Notes under the pieces: generated by a model | The model's input: the letters and a program-made list of their open reading frames with translations, nothing else | Databases searched by the model: none | Told to the model about the DNA's origin: nothing | Part shown: positions 1 to 7,954 of the stretch, in pieces | How the letters are laid out: each line of letters starts with the position of its first letter | How positions within the stretch are numbered: position 1 is the stretch's first letter | Made by a program: the position numbers and the translations under genes | Assembly (NCBI RefSeq): GCF_014649375.1 | Contig: NZ_BMSX01000006.1 | Coordinates: 248,001 to 312,000, forward strand | Source of the DNA: Streptomyces aurantiogriseus | GTDB taxonomy: Bacteria; Actinomycetota; Actinomycetes; Streptomycetales; Streptomycetaceae | DNA length: 64,000 nt | Reading direction: 5' to 3'

Positions 1-1954
1 TGTAGACACGGGTTCCCAGCAGCAGTTCCTGGTTGCGGTACGGCGACGGCCCGAAGGCGGACACGCCCGTGTGGGCGGAGGTGCCGGCCGGTCGTACCGT
101 CACCAGGGGCGGTACGTCCTGCCGGGACACGGTCACTCGGCTGCCGTCCTGCGGGAACCAGTTCTGATGCGGGTCCGGCGGGGAGTGCACCCGCGCGCCG
201 ACGGAGAAGATCACGTCCGTGACGGCGTTGTCCAGGCTCTGCTCGCTGCGGCCTCCCGAGGTCCAGCCGCCGCCGAGGGCGGGGAGCAGGCGGAAGAGCA
301 CGTCGGAGGTGTGGCTGCTGTAGTACTGGGCGCCCTGGCCGCCCACCATCAGCGGGTCGTTGCCGACGGTCTGCTCCCGGCCCGGGTCGGTGCGGTACCG
401 GGGCCAGCCGTCGGCCTGCGCGATCGCCTCCGCCTGCTGCTGCCGCCGGTCTCCCCAGGGCGCGTAGTCGTCCATGTGCCCGAGCCGCAGCCGGGTGGCC
501 ACGGCGGAGGTGGCGGTGGCCTCGCCGAGCTGCGTGCCGAGGAGCAACACCACGGCGAACACGGCCGGCGCGGTGCGGCGCCCGTTGCCGAGGGGAGGTG
601 CCCCGTCCGTGCGGCCGAGCAGGGCCAGCCCGACCAGCGTGCCCGCGGCGGCCAGGAGGAGCACCGGCCACGCGAAGGGGCGCACCAGGTCGCTTCGGCT
701 CGCGAGGGCGGCGATCAGGGCGAGCAGCGTGCCCGCCGCGCACAGCGCGCGCCGGTCGGGCGGGCCGTACGAGAGCGCGTGCCAGGCCGCGATCACCAGC
801 AGGGCGCACACCACGAAGGTCTGGCGGTACGCACTGCCCTGCGGGGTGGCGAAGGCGTGCCAGAGCAGCTGGGTCGGGCCCCACTGCATCGACAGCGTCA
901 CCCCCACCACCAGCAGCGTCCACCCGGTGCGCACCCGCGCGGGAGCCGACCGGTGGAAGGGCAGGGCGAGGGCGAGCAGCAGCGCCGTGGTGCCCACGTA
1001 GAGGGCGGGCGAACCGAAGCTGTACGTCGTCGGCAGCAGCCGGGCCAGCAGGTCCTCCGTCGCCACCGGCGCGAAGTCCCGGAATCTGCCCGGGGAGGCG
1101 TGCGAGCTGCCGAAGTACACCACCGTCACCAGCGGTGCGGCCAGGCCCGTGCCGAGGACGAAGGTCAGGCCGGCCCGGCCCGCCGCGGCGAGCGTCCGCC
1201 GGCGCGGGAGTCCGGAGATCCACAGCCGCACCAGCACCACGAGACCGGCGGCGAGGGTGGCCATGTACGCCGTGTAGAAGTTGGCGATCCAGGCCGCCGT
1301 CACGACCACCACCCCGAGGACCGGACGCCGTCCGTGCAGCGTCCATTCGCCGACCAGGCACAGCAGGGGCAGGGCGATCAGGCCGTCGAGCCACATCACG
1401 TTGTACACGGCGCTCGCCACGGTCCAGCCGCACAGGGCGTAGGACGCGCCCAGCAGTCCCGCCGCCCACCAGCGGCAGGGCCGCAGGCGCAGCAGCAGCC
1501 AGGCCATGGCGGCACCGGCGCACGCGATCTTCAGCACGGTGATCACGTACACCGCGAGGTCGATCTCGTCCCGCGGGAACACCGCGACGAGCAGGGCGAA
1601 CGGGCTGGTGAGGTACGTGCCGAGGTCGGGGAGGAAACTCGAGCCGAATCCTGACTGCCAGTTCACGAGGAGGCCGCCGTCGGCCCTTCCGTGCAGCAGG
1701 TCCCACAGGTGTGCGTGGAACGGCAGGTACTGGTTGCCCAGGTCGTTGACGCTCCGGGTGCGGGGGCCGAAGGGGAAGCTGCGGGCGACGGCGTCGGCGG
1801 CGCAGAGCGCGGTCACGGCGATGACGGCCGCGAGCAGGGCGGCTCGCCGCGGCCCGGTCGGGCGGGGCAGCCGGAACCAGGCGAGCCGGGCTCCGGGGGC
1901 TCTGTCGCCGTCGGCGGCCGGTGTCGTCGGCTCCGGAGAGGTTGTCGATGTCAC
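1..1954 (-). CDS. YfhO-family polytopic membrane protein (3' end outside window)
   Basis: About 650 residues are visible and the reading frame runs off the left edge, so the C-terminus is missing. After a short hydrophilic N-terminus there is a first membrane segment (ALLAAVIAVTALCAADAVA). Next comes the YfhO-like motif DLGNQYLPFHAHLWDLLHG and a NWQSGFGSSFLPDLGTYLTS stretch, then many more hydrophobic segments and a C-terminal soluble part. YfhO proteins of Firmicutes are GT-C-fold membrane proteins linked to glycosylation of lipoteichoic acid; the substrate here is unknown. The start is taken as GTG at 1954, because an in-frame TGA lies about 20 codons upstream and a G-rich stretch lies about 11 bases before it. 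A TTG slightly upstream is possible. The gene is monocistronic as far as can be seen. Family call fairly sure, role unsure. Confidence 0.75.
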   Translation of the reverse strand, partial: MTSTTSPEPTTPAADGDRAPGARLAWFRLPRPTGPRRAALLAAVIAVTALCAADAVARSFPFGPRTRSVNDLGNQYLPFHAHLWDLLHGRADGGLLVNWQSGFGSSFLPDLGTYLTSPFALLVAVFPRDEIDLAVYVITVLKIACAGAAMAWLLLRLRPCRWWAAGLLGASYALCGWTVASAVYNVMWLDGLIALPLLCLVGEWTLHGRRPVLGVVVVTAAWIANFYTAYMATLAAGLVVLVRLWISGLPRRRTLAAAGRAGLTFVLGTGLAAPLVTVVYFGSSHASPGRFRDFAPVATEDLLARLLPTTYSFGSPALYVGTTALLLALALPFHRSAPARVRTGWTLLVVGVTLSMQWGPTQLLWHAFATPQGSAYRQTFVVCALLVIAAWHALSYGPPDRRALCAAGTLLALIAALASRSDLVRPFAWPVLLLAAAGTLVGLALLGRTDGAPPLGNGRRTAPAVFAVVLLLGTQLGEATATSAVATRLRLGHMDDYAPWGDRRQQQAEAIAQADGWPRYRTDPGREQTVGNDPLMVGGQGAQYYSSHTSDVLFRLLPALGGGWTSGGRSEQSLDNAVTDVIFSVGARVHSPPDPHQNWFPQDGSRVTVSRQDVPPLVTVRPAGTSAHTGVSAFGPSPYRNQELLLGTRVY

Positions 1955-2166
1955 GGTCGGGCAGGCCCCCAGAGAATTCGGCAAGCGCCGGGACGATTCG
2001 CCGAATCAGACGGGTGATCCTGCCGGTTGGTTGTGTCTCCACGGAAAGAAGCGGAGGGAATTCCGCATACGAGTCCAGGCCTTTTGAGGAATTCCGTGAC
2101 CGCCGGGGAAACAGGAAATGTCCCGCACATGATGCGAGGATTAAGAAAATCGACGGGGAATGAGCG

Positions 2167-2208
2167 CGGGCCGCGCGAAGGCCCTGGTGGGGGCGTCCGC
2201 GCGGCCCG
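2167..2208 (-). terminator. Hairpin downstream of the arabinofuranosidase gene
   Basis: An 11-bp perfect stem (CGGGCCGCGCG, 2167-2177, paired with 2198-2208) closes a 20-base loop about 30 bases past the stop of the minus-strand GH51 gene. There is no U-tract, as is usual for Streptomyces terminators. The rest of 1955-2235 shows no gene. Confidence 0.6.
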
Positions 2209-2235
2209 GCGGTACTTCCTTGGGGGTGAGCCCGC

Positions 2236-4734
2236 CTACCTCTGCCTGATCCGCAGGAAGGTGACGGAGTTCGCCGGGAAGGTGTACGTGAACTTGGCGG
2301 CGACTCCGGAGAAGGTCGACGGTACCGGCGTGACCGGCGTGTCCGTCTCGGTGTTCACCTCGTTCTCGCCGGCGGCCAGCGTGGTGACCCGGGCCTGGGA
2401 GGCGACCTTCGCGCCGCCGAGGTCGATCGCGGTGCGGGCGGCCGAGGCCTGGGCATTGACCACCTTGACGATCAGGTCACCCGTACTGGCGTCCTTGGTG
2501 ACGACCTGCCGGAACGGCTCGGCCGGCTTGTTGTCGGTGAAGCTGCCCCACTCCTTGCCGTCGAGGTAGAGGGTCACCTGGCGGCCCCTGACCTTGATGT
2601 CGATGTCGTAGGCACGGCCCGTCTCGACCGACCCGGCCTTGGTGATGAGCGTGCCCTTGCCACCGTCCACGGCCTGCTCGACGGCGGACTGGGTGTTGTT
2701 CCAGCCGCCCAGGTTCCACCAGTAGTAGTTGCCGGTGTCCTTGACGCCGAAGGCGACGAGGAAGCCCTCCTTGCCGGACTTCTTGGTGGCCTTCACATGC
2801 AGGTCGTAGTCCTGCCAGGCCGGGTCACCGGCCGTGACCATGGTGTTCTCGGCAGCCGTGTCCGTCTGGACGTACTGGCCGTCCTGGACGCTCCAGCTGC
2901 CGCCTCCGACGTGCTTCCACTTCGAGGCGTCACCGGAGAAGTCGTCGCTGAGCAGCGTCGAGCCGTCCGCGGCGGTCACCTTCACGTCGTCGTACGCCGC
3001 GCTGGTCGCCCACGTCGACAGGCCGACGGCACCGGCGATGGGGCCGCTGACGTCCGGTGTGGTGGTGGCCTTGGACGGGACCACGCGGTCGCCGACGTTG
3101 TTCATGAACAGCTTCTGGACCTCGTAGTTCGCCGAGCCCCAGGAGGCGCGGTTGTTGAACCAGATCATGTCCGGCCGCCACTGCACGTAGTCCTCGTTGG
3201 CGAGCAGCGGGGCGTACGAGGCGAGCTTGACGACGTCCGCGTTGCGCTCCAGGCCGGTCATGAACGCGGCCTCCGCGAGGGCGTTCTTCCAGGCGTTGCC
3301 CTGGGAGGCGTACTCACCGAGGAAGACCTTGGGGCCGTTGCGGTCGTAGGAGTCGTAGCGGTCGTTGTTCTGCAGGAACCACTGAGGGTTGTTGTAGTAG
3401 TGCTCGTCGACCATGTCGACGTCGCCCTCGCGGTTGAGCTTCCAGGCGGTGTCGAAGGTCGTGCCGCTGTCGTCGGGGCCGGAGTTGGAGACGACGGTGA
3501 TGTCCGGGTACTTGGCCTCGATGGCGGCGCGGAACTTCTGGAAGCGGGCGAAGAACTCGTGGGGGAGGTTCTCCTCGTTGCCCACCCCGATGTGGGTGAG
3601 GTGGAAGGGCTTGGGGTGGCCCATCTCGGCGCGCACCTTGCCCCACTTCGACGTCGCCGGGCCGTTGGCGAACTCGATGAGGTCGAGGGTGTCCTGGATG
3701 TGCCGCTGGAGCAGCGCCTCGTCGTCGGTGGCCTTGTTCTGGCCGCAGCCGGTCACCAGGGCGGGGACGACGGGCAGCGGCATCGCGCCGACGTCCTCGG
3801 AGAAGCGGAAGTACTCGTAGTAGCCGAGGCCGTAACTCTGGTTGTAGCCCCAGAAGTTGGAGTTGGTGGCGCGCTGCTCTACGGGTCCGATGGTGTCCTT
3901 CCACTGGTAGGAGCGCTTGCGCTGCCACCCGGAGGCCTCGCTGTAGTCCTCCATGGAGCCGGTGTTGACCAGGCAGCCGCCGGGGAAGCGCACGAAGCCC
4001 GGGCGCAGGGCGGCGATCTTCTCGGCCAGGTCCTTGCGCAGGCCGTTCGGCTGGTTCTTGTAGGTGTCGCGCGGGAACAGCGACACCATGTCGAGGGCCG
4101 CCGCGTTCGAGGAGGCGACGGCGAGGCGGCCGCGGTTGCTGGTGCGGGTCGCGGTGAAGGTGGCCTTGTACTTCGCCCAGCCGCCCTTCACGGCCACCTG
4201 GCGGGCGGTCGCCAGCGTGCCCGCGGCGTCCTGCAGGGTGACGGTGAGGGTGGTGCCGCTCTCGGCGCGGGCCCAGACCGAGAAGTCGTACCTCTTGCCC
4301 TGCTCGACGCGGATGCCGGTGTTGTAGCCGGCGTTCGTCACGGACGAACCGGCGCCGAGGGAGAGGTAGTTGCGGTTGCGCTCGTTCAGCCGTCCGTCGT
4401 CGTTCACGGCCTGGGCCGCGCCGTCGACCGTCCAGGAGGTCAGTGGCGTGTACGAGGTGTTGTCGGCGGTGGAGTACTCGAAGGATCGGTTCTGCACGAG
4501 CTCGGCGTACAGGCCGCCGTCGGCGGCGCGGTTGATGTCCTCGAAGAAGACGCCGTACATCGTGTCGTCGATCTCGGCGCCCTTGGCGGCCGGGTCGACG
4601 GTGATCGCGTAGTCGGTGACGCCCTCGGCGTGCGCGGGGGCGGGGAGGAGGGCGGTGGCCGTCAGGAGGGCGGTGGTGGTGAGACCGAGTCTCCAGCGGG
4701 TGGTGCGGGTGGTACCGGTGGTGCTGCGTGACAT
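2236..4734 (-). CDS. Secreted GH51-type alpha-L-arabinofuranosidase with carbohydrate-binding modules
   Basis: Of the 832 residues, an Arg/Thr-rich n-region and hydrophobic core ending PAPAHA-EG at about residue 37 form a signal peptide, so the enzyme is exported. Residues ~45-75 (GVFFEDINRAADGGLYAELV) match the GH51 N-terminus. A CBM4/9-like jelly-roll segment is inserted at ~95-215. The catalytic barrel follows, with the acid/base motif GVGNEENLPHEFF and the nucleophile region VFLGEYASQG. A concanavalin-like domain (DDFSGDASKWKHVGG onward, ~580-740) is inserted before the C-terminal beta domain. Family members release terminal arabinofuranose from arabinoxylan or arabinan. GGAG lies just before the ATG. 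Monocistronic, with a palindrome upstream (4764-4779) as a possible operator. Substrate range is inferred. Confidence 0.9.
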   Translation of the reverse strand: MSRSTTGTTRTTRWRLGLTTTALLTATALLPAPAHAEGVTDYAITVDPAAKGAEIDDTMYGVFFEDINRAADGGLYAELVQNRSFEYSTADNTSYTPLTSWTVDGAAQAVNDDGRLNERNRNYLSLGAGSSVTNAGYNTGIRVEQGKRYDFSVWARAESGTTLTVTLQDAAGTLATARQVAVKGGWAKYKATFTATRTSNRGRLAVASSNAAALDMVSLFPRDTYKNQPNGLRKDLAEKIAALRPGFVRFPGGCLVNTGSMEDYSEASGWQRKRSYQWKDTIGPVEQRATNSNFWGYNQSYGLGYYEYFRFSEDVGAMPLPVVPALVTGCGQNKATDDEALLQRHIQDTLDLIEFANGPATSKWGKVRAEMGHPKPFHLTHIGVGNEENLPHEFFARFQKFRAAIEAKYPDITVVSNSGPDDSGTTFDTAWKLNREGDVDMVDEHYYNNPQWFLQNNDRYDSYDRNGPKVFLGEYASQGNAWKNALAEAAFMTGLERNADVVKLASYAPLLANEDYVQWRPDMIWFNNRASWGSANYEVQKLFMNNVGDRVVPSKATTTPDVSGPIAGAVGLSTWATSAAYDDVKVTAADGSTLLSDDFSGDASKWKHVGGGSWSVQDGQYVQTDTAAENTMVTAGDPAWQDYDLHVKATKKSGKEGFLVAFGVKDTGNYYWWNLGGWNNTQSAVEQAVDGGKGTLITKAGSVETGRAYDIDIKVRGRQVTLYLDGKEWGSFTDNKPAEPFRQVVTKDASTGDLIVKVVNAQASAARTAIDLGGAKVASQARVTTLAAGENEVNTETDTPVTPVPSTFSGVAAKFTYTFPANSVTFLRIRQR

Positions 4735-4763
4735 GGATACTCCGCGGCTCTCTGTTCACAGAT

Positions 4764-4797
4764 GTTCGAAATATCGGACCTTGATCAGCACTTCGAA
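4764..4797. promoter_or_regulatory. Candidate operator of the GH51 gene
   Basis: An imperfect palindrome GTTCGA-AATA-TCGGAC (4764-4779, one mismatch) is followed by a second TTCGAA core at 4792-4797, 30-60 bases upstream of the GH51 start. TTCGAA-centred palindromes are typical of sugar-responsive repressor sites in Streptomyces. No regulator gene is adjacent, so any binding protein would act in trans. Confidence 0.35.
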
Positions 4798-4870
4798 CGG
4801 CAAGATAGGGAGGGGGTCGGAGCGCGTCAATGGGGCGTGCAGCAACGGATGTGACGGAGGGCGGCGCGGG

Positions 4871-5380
4871 ATGGGCGAGTTCTGGCCAGTGCCGGACGCG
4901 CTGGCGTACCTCGCCGGGAGGTGGCGGGTGGAGCGTTCGGTGCGGGATCTGACGAGCGGCGACGAGGGCAGGTTCACCGGCCGCACCGATTTCCGGCCGC
5001 TCGGTGAGGGCGGCGGTCTGCTGCACGAGGAGTCCGGCACCTTCGTCTGGCAGGGCGTGGCCCGGCCCGCCGAGCGGACCCTGCGCTTCCTGCCGGGGCC
5101 GACGCCCGGTACGGCGGACGTACGGTTCGCCGACGGTCGCCCCTTCCACGACCTGGACCTGACGACGGGACGGCATGTGGCCGACCACCCTTGCGCGGCG
5201 GACCTCTACCGGGGCGACTTCACCGTCCGGGACGCCGACCGCTGGCGGACGGTCTGGCGCGTGGGCGGCCCGGCGAAGGACCTCCTGCTCACCACGGACT
5301 ACGTGCGCGAGAGCACCGACCACGAGCGCGAGAGCACCGGCTACGTCCGCGAGAGCACCGGCTACGTCCGCGAGGGCTGA
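4871..5380 (+). CDS. DUF6314-family protein with a heptad-repeat tail
   Basis: A 169-residue soluble protein. WPVPDALAYLAGRWRVERSV opens a lipocalin/THAP4-like small beta-barrel, followed by FTGRTDF, ESGTFVWQGV and a LYRGDFTV...WRTVWRVGGPAKDLLLTTDY strand set. This pattern is known from the DUF6314 family; the function is not established. The ATG at 4871 is preceded by a GGAGGG ribosome-binding site. The C-terminus is unusual: residues ~144-169 are a near-perfect tandem repeat of the 7-mer YVREST(G/D), encoded by 21-bp units. The last 19 bases overlap the 3' end of the opposing phosphatase-like gene. Confidence 0.75.
   Translation: MGEFWPVPDALAYLAGRWRVERSVRDLTSGDEGRFTGRTDFRPLGEGGGLLHEESGTFVWQGVARPAERTLRFLPGPTPGTADVRFADGRPFHDLDLTTGRHVADHPCAADLYRGDFTVRDADRWRTVWRVGGPAKDLLLTTDYVRESTDHERESTGYVRESTGYVREG
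5300..5380 (+). repeat. 21-bp tandem repeat encoding YVRESTG heptads
   Basis: Three full 21-bp units and one 18-bp unit (TAC GTG/GTC CGC GAG AGC ACC GGC type) lie at the 3' end of the DUF6314 gene and keep the reading frame. The second unit reads HEREST instead of YVREST. Confidence 0.85.
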
Positions 5381-5955
5381 ACCGAGGCCCCCTCGAAGCG
5401 CAGGTTCCAACGCCCGCCCAGGCCGGTGACGGTGGTCGTCGACAGGGGCCGTACGTCGATGTTCCAGTACGTCGAGGGCGGCGCCTTGAGCGCGTACACC
5501 AGCGCGGCGCGGATCACGCTCGGCTCGGCCACGGCGACGATCCGGCCGCCGTCCTCCACGGGCCGTGTGTCGAGCCAGCCGCCCACCCGGGAGACGAACT
5601 CCAGCAGCGACTCACCGCCGTGCGGAGTGGCCCGCGGGTCGGCCAGCCAGGCGTCCACGGCCGACGGCTCCCGCGCCATCGCCTCACCCAGGGTGAGCCC
5701 ACGCCAGCGGCCCATGTCGCAGTCCCGCAAGGCGAGTTGGACCAACGGCGCGTATCCGAGCGCGTCCCCGGTGGCGCGACTGCGCGGGGTCGGCGAGCAG
5801 TAGCGCAGCTCGGCCGCCGCGAGCGGCAGCAGTTCACCGCCCACGCGCAGCACCTCCTCCCAGCCCGCCTGGTCCAGCGGCCGGTCGTCCTCGAAGCGCT
5901 CGGCGAGCAGCGCGGAGCTGCGCGCGGCGGCGACAAACGTGACCCGGAGTGCCAT
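5362..5955 (-). CDS. Histidine-phosphatase-superfamily homologue lacking catalytic histidines
   Basis: A 197-residue protein with the branch-2-like phosphoglycerate-mutase fold pattern: FVAAARSSALLAERF, DDRPLDQAGWEEV, a HGGESLLEFVSRVGGWLD helix and a final IVAVAEPSVIRAALVYAL strand-helix. In active members the first strand ends in RHG and the last in SHG. Here those positions read AAA(R) and AEP, so both catalytic histidines appear to be gone. It is therefore probably a non-catalytic member or has another activity. The ATG at 5955 is chosen because homology begins there. It sits 31 bases after the GNAT gene in the same orientation, and its stop overlaps DUF6314 tail-to-tail. Confidence 0.75.
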   Translation of the reverse strand: MALRVTFVAAARSSALLAERFEDDRPLDQAGWEEVLRVGGELLPLAAAELRYCSPTPRSRATGDALGYAPLVQLALRDCDMGRWRGLTLGEAMAREPSAVDAWLADPRATPHGGESLLEFVSRVGGWLDTRPVEDGGRIVAVAEPSVIRAALVYALKAPPSTYWNIDVRPLSTTTVTGLGGRWNLRFEGASVQPSRT

Positions 5956-5986
5956 GCGGTGATGGTGAGGCGCGCAAGTACGCAGG

Positions 5987-6454
5987 TCAAGGGATGTTGT
6001 GCGGCATTTTTTCGAAGCTTTCGAAAAGCAGCGCCATCCACTGGTCCGGCTTCGCCAGCGCCTCGAAGCCGATCTTCTCGTACACACCGTGCGCGTCGTG
6101 GGTGGCGAGCAGCATGCGGCGCAGCCCGAGCGGCAGCAGGTGGTCGCGTACGGCCGCGACGAGGGAGGTCCCGAGACCCTTCCCCCGCACCGCCGGATCC
6201 ACGTACACGTCGCACAGCCAGGCGAACGTCGCCCGGTCCGTCACCACACGCGCGTAGGCGACCTGCTCCCCCGACGCCACGTCGTACACCCCGAAGTTCA
6301 GCGACCCGGCGATCGCCCGGTCCTGCTTCTCCCGCTCGCGCCCGAGCGCCCAGTACGCGTCCGTGGACAGCCAGCGGTGCACCCGCTCGGCGTCGATCCG
6401 GGCGGGGTCGGCGGAGATCTCGTAGCCCTCGGCGAGGGACGGCGTGTCGGTCAT
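5987..6454 (-). CDS. GNAT-family N-acetyltransferase
   Basis: A 155-residue single-domain acyltransferase. The acetyl-CoA loop is in DVYVDPAVRGKGLGTSLVAAV (residues ~80-100), and the later HDAHGVYEKIGFEALAKPD segment is the usual beta5-alpha4 end of the fold with the conserved Tyr. The substrate cannot be told from sequence; the overall pattern resembles small-molecule or amino-acid acetyltransferases. It lies 10 bases downstream of the MocR-type regulator and upstream of the phosphatase-like gene, so the three may form one transcript starting at the MocR promoter. Confidence 0.85.
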   Translation of the reverse strand: MTDTPSLAEGYEISADPARIDAERVHRWLSTDAYWALGREREKQDRAIAGSLNFGVYDVASGEQVAYARVVTDRATFAWLCDVYVDPAVRGKGLGTSLVAAVRDHLLPLGLRRMLLATHDAHGVYEKIGFEALAKPDQWMALLFESFEKMPHNIP

Positions 6455-6464
6455 GGGGGGACCC

Positions 6465-7931
6465 TCACAGATCGCGCACCCCGTGTCGAACAGATTCCAC
6501 GAGCACCTCGTCGCACGCCACCCGCAGCCGCCGCACCCCCTCCGCGATCTCCTCCGCCCCGGCGACCGCCGCGAAGCTCAACCGCACGTGCGGGGCCGGG
6601 GGTTCGGCGCTGAAGTACGGGCGGCCGGGGGTCAGGGCGACGCCCGCGCGCAGGGTCGCCGCCGTGAACGCGCCCTCGTCGGTGCCGTCGGGCAGGCGCA
6701 GCCAGAGGTGGTAGCCGCCGGACGGGACGTGCGGGAGGGAGAGTTCGGGCAGGTGCAGGGCCAGAGCGGACGTCACCGTGTCGCGCCGGGTCTTCAACTC
6801 GGCCGCGATCGACCGGAGATGCCGTGGCCAGGCGGGTGAGCCGACGAGTTCGAGCGCCGCCTCCTGGAGCGGGCGGGGCACGAAGAAGGTGTCGACGACC
6901 TGGATGGCGCGCAGCCGTTCCAGAACGGGGCCGCGGGCGGCCAGGGCGCTGACCCGGAAACTGGGCGAGGTCGCCTTGGTGAGCGAGCCGACGTGCACCA
7001 CGACACCGTCGGGATCGTCCGCGGCGAGCGGGCGCGGCAGCGGCCCGGCGTCCTCGTGCGCGAGCCGCCGTACGAAGTCGTCCTCGACGACGAAGGCGCC
7101 CGCCTCCCGCGCGATGCGCAGCACCTCCCCGCGCCGGGCGGGGGCCAGGACGGCACCGGTCGGGTTCTGGAAGAGCGGCTGGCAGACGAAGACCCGGGCT
7201 CCGGTCGCCCGGAACGCGTCCGCGAGCAGCTCCGGCTTCACCCCGTCCGGGTCGACCGGCACCGGCACGGGCCGCAGCCCCGCCGAGCGGGCGATCGCCA
7301 GCATGCCGGGGTAGGTGGGCGATTCGACGAGCACCGGCGCGCCGGGCGGGGCCAGGGCGCGCAGGGCGGTGGTGAGCGCCGTCTGGCCGCCCGCGCTGAC
7401 CAGGACCTCGGCCGCGGTGACGGCGCCGCCGATGGAGCGCGCGAACCACTCCCGCAGTTCCGGCAGGCCCTCCATCGGCGGCCGGCCCCAGGTGCCGGGG
7501 CGCCGACCCGCCCGTGCCAGGGCCGCGGACATCGCTCGTTCCGGCTGCAGCGAGGGGTGCAGGTAGCCGCCGTTGAACTCGATCACCCCGGGCGGCGGAG
7601 CGGCCAGCGAGACCGTGACGCCGGAGGCGTCCACCGAGCGCGGTACGAGGTCGGCGGCACCGTCCGCGCTCAGCGCGACCTCCTGCCACGAGGTGTCGCC
7701 GGGCGGCGCCGACGTCGTACGCGGCCGGGCGCGGAAGGCCCCGGCGCCGGGCCGGGTGACCACCAGCCCCTCGGCGACCAGGTGCGCCAGGGCGCGGGAG
7801 ACGGTCACCGGGCTCACCCGGAACCGTTCGACGAGAGCCCGGCTCGACGGGAGCTTTCCACCGGGAGAGTAGCGGTCCAGCTCCCGCCGCAGCTGATCCG
7901 TCAGCTCACCCACACTGCTACGCTCATGCAT
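6465..7931 (-). CDS. MocR/GabR-type transcriptional regulator (GntR helix-turn-helix fused to aminotransferase fold)
   Basis: A 488-residue protein. Residues ~8-70 form a winged helix (LPSSRALVERFRVSPVTVSR). After a linker, residues ~120-480 form a fold-type-I aminotransferase domain with a PLP-lysine motif HVGSLTKATSPSFR near residue 320, plus SAGGQTALTTAL and VEDDFVRRL motifs. MocR proteins usually sense PLP or PLP-amino-acid adducts and control a divergent gene, often for transport or PLP metabolism. Here the divergent gene is a DMT exporter. The ATG at 7931 overlaps the exporter ATG (7930) by two bases, leaving no room for a ribosome-binding site in the conventional place. A leaderless transcript from the TACTCT box (7948-7953 on the minus strand) is the simplest reading. 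Confidence 0.85.
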   Translation of the reverse strand: MHERSSVGELTDQLRRELDRYSPGGKLPSSRALVERFRVSPVTVSRALAHLVAEGLVVTRPGAGAFRARPRTTSAPPGDTSWQEVALSADGAADLVPRSVDASGVTVSLAAPPPGVIEFNGGYLHPSLQPERAMSAALARAGRRPGTWGRPPMEGLPELREWFARSIGGAVTAAEVLVSAGGQTALTTALRALAPPGAPVLVESPTYPGMLAIARSAGLRPVPVPVDPDGVKPELLADAFRATGARVFVCQPLFQNPTGAVLAPARRGEVLRIAREAGAFVVEDDFVRRLAHEDAGPLPRPLAADDPDGVVVHVGSLTKATSPSFRVSALAARGPVLERLRAIQVVDTFFVPRPLQEAALELVGSPAWPRHLRSIAAELKTRRDTVTSALALHLPELSLPHVPSGGYHLWLRLPDGTDEGAFTAATLRAGVALTPGRPYFSAEPPAPHVRLSFAAVAGAEEIAEGVRRLRVACDEVLVESVRHGVRDL

Positions 7932-7954
7932 GAAGACACAGAGTAGCGCTACTC
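7911..7954. promoter_or_regulatory. Shared divergent promoter/operator with overlapping start codons
   Basis: The two start codons are 7930-7932 (plus) and 7931-7929 (minus). A TANNNT -10 box lies five bases before the plus ATG (TACGCT, 7919-7924) and another eight bases before the minus ATG (TACTCT, 7948-7953 on the minus strand). A perfect 14-bp palindrome GAGTAGCGCTACTC occupies 7941-7954. GCTAC occurs as a direct repeat at 7917-7921 and 7948-7952 (31 bp apart), with an inverted copy GTAGC at 7943-7947. Two direct repeats about three helical turns apart plus an inverted copy is the layout known for GabR/MocR operators. Function is inferred. Confidence 0.6.

Noticed and set aside
71..1654. 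A 527-codon plus-strand open frame at the left edge
   Set aside because: The minus strand has a clear multi-span YfhO-type protein in this region. The plus frame is Arg/Gly/Gln-rich and lacks domains.
2797..4731. A 644-codon plus-strand frame opposite the arabinofuranosidase
   Set aside because: Shadow of GH51, which has signal peptide and catalytic motifs on the minus strand.
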